Source of the DNA: Prevotellaceae bacterium
GTDB taxonomy: Bacteria; Bacteroidota; Bacteroidia; Bacteroidales; UBA932
DNA length: 7,576 nucleotides
Direction: 5' to 3'
NCBI GenBank assembly: GCA_031267855.1
Contig: JAIRYH010000126.1
Location: forward strand, 1 to 7,576
Numbering within the stretch: the first letter of the stretch is position 1; each line of letters begins with the position of its first letter. Below the pieces are notes generated by a model. That model was not told the DNA's origin and ran no database searches. It saw only the letters and a program-made list of their open reading frames with translations. Made by a program: the position numbers and the translations under genes. Below are positions 6,478 through 7,576 of the stretch, piece by piece.

Positions 6478-7188
6478 TCAGGGTTGTATTATGGTTCCGA
6501 TGCGTTCGCCTTTTACCAGCCGCAGGAGGTTTCCTTCGACGTTCATGTCGAACACCGCCACCGGCAGCCTGTTTTCGCGGCACAGCGTGAAGGCCGTGAG
6601 GTCCATGATGCGCAGATTGTTTTTATAGGCTTCGTCGAACGTCAGGGCGGCATATTTTTTTGCCGCCGGGTCTTTCTCGGGGTCGGCGGTATATACGCCG
6701 TCCACGCGGGTGCCCTTGAGCAGCATGTCGGCTTCTATTTCTACCGCCCGCAGCGCCGCGCCGGTGTCGGTCGTAAAGAACGGGTTGCCCGTGCCGCCCG
6801 CCATGATTACGGCGGCGCCGCGCTGGAGGCAGGCGACGGCTTTTTCCCTGGCATAGCGTTCGCCGACAGGTTCCATGCCGATAGCCGTAAGCACCGTCGC
6901 GTCTGCGCCGAGGCTTTGCAGGGCGTTTTGCAGGGCAAGGCTGTTGATGACCGTTGCCAGCATGCCCATCTGGTCGCCCTTCACGCGGTCGAAGCCTTTG
7001 TTGACGCCGCTCAGGCCGCGGAAAATGTTGCCGCCGCCAATGACAACGCCCACCTGGACGCCGGTGTCCAGGGCGCGCTTGATGTCGGCGGCATACCGCA
7101 GCAATACTTCCGTGCTGATGCCGTAGGCCTCGGTGCCCATCAGGCTTTCGCCGCTTAATTTTAAAAGGATACGCCGGTTCTTTATCAT
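6478..7188 (-). CDS. pyrH: Uridylate kinase (UMP kinase)
   Basis: This 236-residue protein of the amino-acid-kinase fold phosphorylates UMP to UDP with ATP, the step feeding UTP, CTP and ultimately dUTP pools. Motifs from the start at 7188 are LKLSGESL (9-16, phosphate binding), GGGNIFRG (51-58), GGTGNPFFTTDTGAALRA (131-148, the bacterial PyrH signature), DGVYTADP (163-170) and MDLTAF (195-200). Length matches the family (about 235-240). The frame stays open upstream to 7281, but that extra stretch is translated heptamer repeat (QLSTFNFQLST) and runs through the promoter, so MIKNRRILLKL at 7188 is the right start. The leader is only about a dozen nucleotides, A-rich and without Shine-Dalgarno. 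pyrH heads the minus-strand gene series pyrH, frr, barrel protein, flippase. Confidence 0.98.
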   Translation of the reverse strand: MIKNRRILLKLSGESLMGTEAYGISTEVLLRYAADIKRALDTGVQVGVVIGGGNIFRGLSGVNKGFDRVKGDQMGMLATVINSLALQNALQSLGADATVLTAIGMEPVGERYAREKAVACLQRGAAVIMAGGTGNPFFTTDTGAALRAVEIEADMLLKGTRVDGVYTADPEKDPAAKKYAALTFDEAYKNNLRIMDLTAFTLCRENRLPVAVFDMNVEGNLLRLVKGERIGTIIQP

Positions 7189-7199
7189 ACTGTTTTTTT

Positions 7200-7217
7200 T
7201 TCGTACAAATGTACGAA
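7200..7217. promoter_or_regulatory. 18-bp palindrome over the pyrH -7 box, possible operator
   Basis: TTCGTAC-aaat-GTACGAA is a perfect inverted repeat with 7-bp arms. Its centre, TACAAATGTA, fits TACAnnTGTA, the half-site pattern of BlaI/MecI/CopY-type repressors, but the same letters are also forced in part by the TAnnTTTG promoter box. A repressor role is therefore only a suggestion. Confidence 0.4.
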
Positions 7218-7236
7218 ATTCAGTTGAGAGTTGAAA
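7206..7236 (-). promoter_or_regulatory. Probable pyrH promoter
   Basis: The minus strand has TACATTTG (7213 down to 7206), a full match to TAnnTTTG. Nineteen bases upstream is TTTC (7236 down to 7233), a 3/4 match to the -33 TTTG, contributed by the heptamer repeat. Transcription would begin near 7199-7202, leaving a leader of about 11-14 nt. Confidence 0.6.
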
Positions 7237-7302
7237 GTTGAAAGTTGAAAGTTGGCTAACGCCATGACGCGCAACTCTCAACTTTCAACTTTCAACTTTC
7301 AG
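7223..7302. repeat. Large inverted repeat built from GTTGAAA heptamers
   Basis: The left arm (7223-7254) reads gttgaga then three gttgaaa units plus gttg. The right arm (7272-7302) reads caac-tct-caac, then ttt/caac units. They pair over about 30 bp with one A-C mismatch and a few wobbles, around a 17-nt loop (7255-7271). No T-run follows on either side, so it is not a classic terminator. The -33 region of the pyrH promoter lies within the left arm. Confidence 0.85.
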
Positions 7303-7307
7303 GCGAC

Positions 7308-7496
7308 CCAATGTCTATGTTACATTGGCGTCTCGCAGTCTGCGACAAACCAATGTCAAGGTTACATTGGCATCTCGCAGTCTGCGACAAACCAATGTCA
7401 AGGTTACACTGGCGTCTCGCAGTCTGCGACAAACCAATGTCAAGGTTACATTGGCGCCTCGCAGTCTGCGACAAACCAATGTCAAGGTTACACTGG
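7308..7496. repeat. 42-bp tandem repeat, 4.5 copies, of two alternating hairpins
   Basis: Copies begin at 7308, 7350, 7392, 7434 and 7476 (the last is 21 nt). Each unit is a 21-nt hairpin A (CCAATGT, 7-nt loop, ACATTGG or ACACTGG) followed by a 21-nt element B with a smaller stem TCGCA-gtc-TGCGA. The order is A-B-A-B-A-B-A-B-A. Differences between copies are few: the loop of copy 1 (ctatgtt instead of caaggtt), one base before the B stem in copies 2 and 4, and ACACTGG in copies 3 and 5. The period is a multiple of three and the unit lacks stops in several frames, which creates spurious 60-83-codon open frames on both strands; I do not regard these as genes. Confidence 0.92.
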
Positions 7497-7576
7497 CCTG
7501 TAATTTTTGTTAACGCACAAAAATCATTATAAACCATTAAAATTTATGTATTATGCGAATCAGCAGTGGGGAAATG
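7497..7576. other. AT-rich edge, possibly upstream of a plus-strand gene
   Basis: After the repeat array the sequence becomes AT-rich with no clear TAnnTTTG promoter on either strand. Two plus-strand ATGs (7546, reading MYYANQQWGN, and 7553, reading MRISSGEM) remain open to the edge, but with 8-10 codons neither can be supported. Together with 7189-7496 this makes a 388-base stretch with no proven gene. Confidence 0.3.

Noticed and set aside
7189..7281. N-terminal extension of PyrH to 7281
   Set aside because: It translates heptamer repeat and the promoter; family length and motif spacing fit the start at 7188.
7308..7496. CRISPR array
   Set aside because: The regularly repeated unit has no unique spacers; all 42 bp recur nearly unchanged, and no cas genes are present.
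7292..7537. Small repeat protein with 14-residue units, on the minus strand or in plus-strand frames
   Set aside because: All three plus frames and one minus frame are open simply because 42 is a multiple of three and the unit lacks stops. There is no good start context or recognisable protein character.
7546..7576. Start of a plus-strand gene at the right edge
   Set aside because: Only 8-10 codons are visible with two competing starts and no promoter, so it cannot be supported.

Overview
The window reads as chromosomal DNA from a Bacteroidota bacterium, most likely order Bacteroidales. Three lines of evidence support this. Promoters match the phylum-specific -33 TTTG / -7 TAnnTTTG type. Genes lack good Shine-Dalgarno sites. 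Degenerate heptamer repeats (GTTGAAA-type and polypurine/GCAGGCA-type) occur, as is common in that group. I cannot name a genus. The core genes are GC-rich, with short AT-rich islands at the left edge and around 730-1300.

All convincing protein genes lie on the minus strand, so the biological order runs right to left. The right end (7189-7576) is non-coding. It holds a 42-bp tandem repeat of alternating hairpins, a large heptamer inverted repeat, and the pyrH promoter with an 18-bp palindrome over its -7 box. Then come pyrH (UMP kinase) and frr (ribosome recycling factor). Next is a 999-residue exported protein with an HExxH metallopeptidase-like domain, a beta-propeller-like region and a predicted outer-membrane beta-barrel. 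One base later starts a Wzx/MATE-type polysaccharide flippase. After a 191-bp gap come dut (dUTPase) and, past the dut stop, the first 51 codons of a lipoprotein with its own promoter. pyrH and frr serve nucleotide supply and translation. The barrel protein and flippase serve the envelope and are translationally coupled. dut is a second pyrimidine gene.

Two things stand out. First, the flippase carries a C-terminal extension of about 127 residues that resembles polyvalent-protein domains of phages and conjugative elements (LPD3 / PBECR-type). Its DNA is about 38% GC against about 62% in the flippase body (hand counts), which suggests a grafted 3' module. Second, the gap between this extension and dut holds an unannotated RNA gene on the plus strand, about 788-921. 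It has a near-perfect Bacteroidota promoter, an 11-bp perfect long-range stem and an intrinsic terminator whose U-tract overlaps the flippase stop codon. No database search was possible, so family names rest on recognised motifs.
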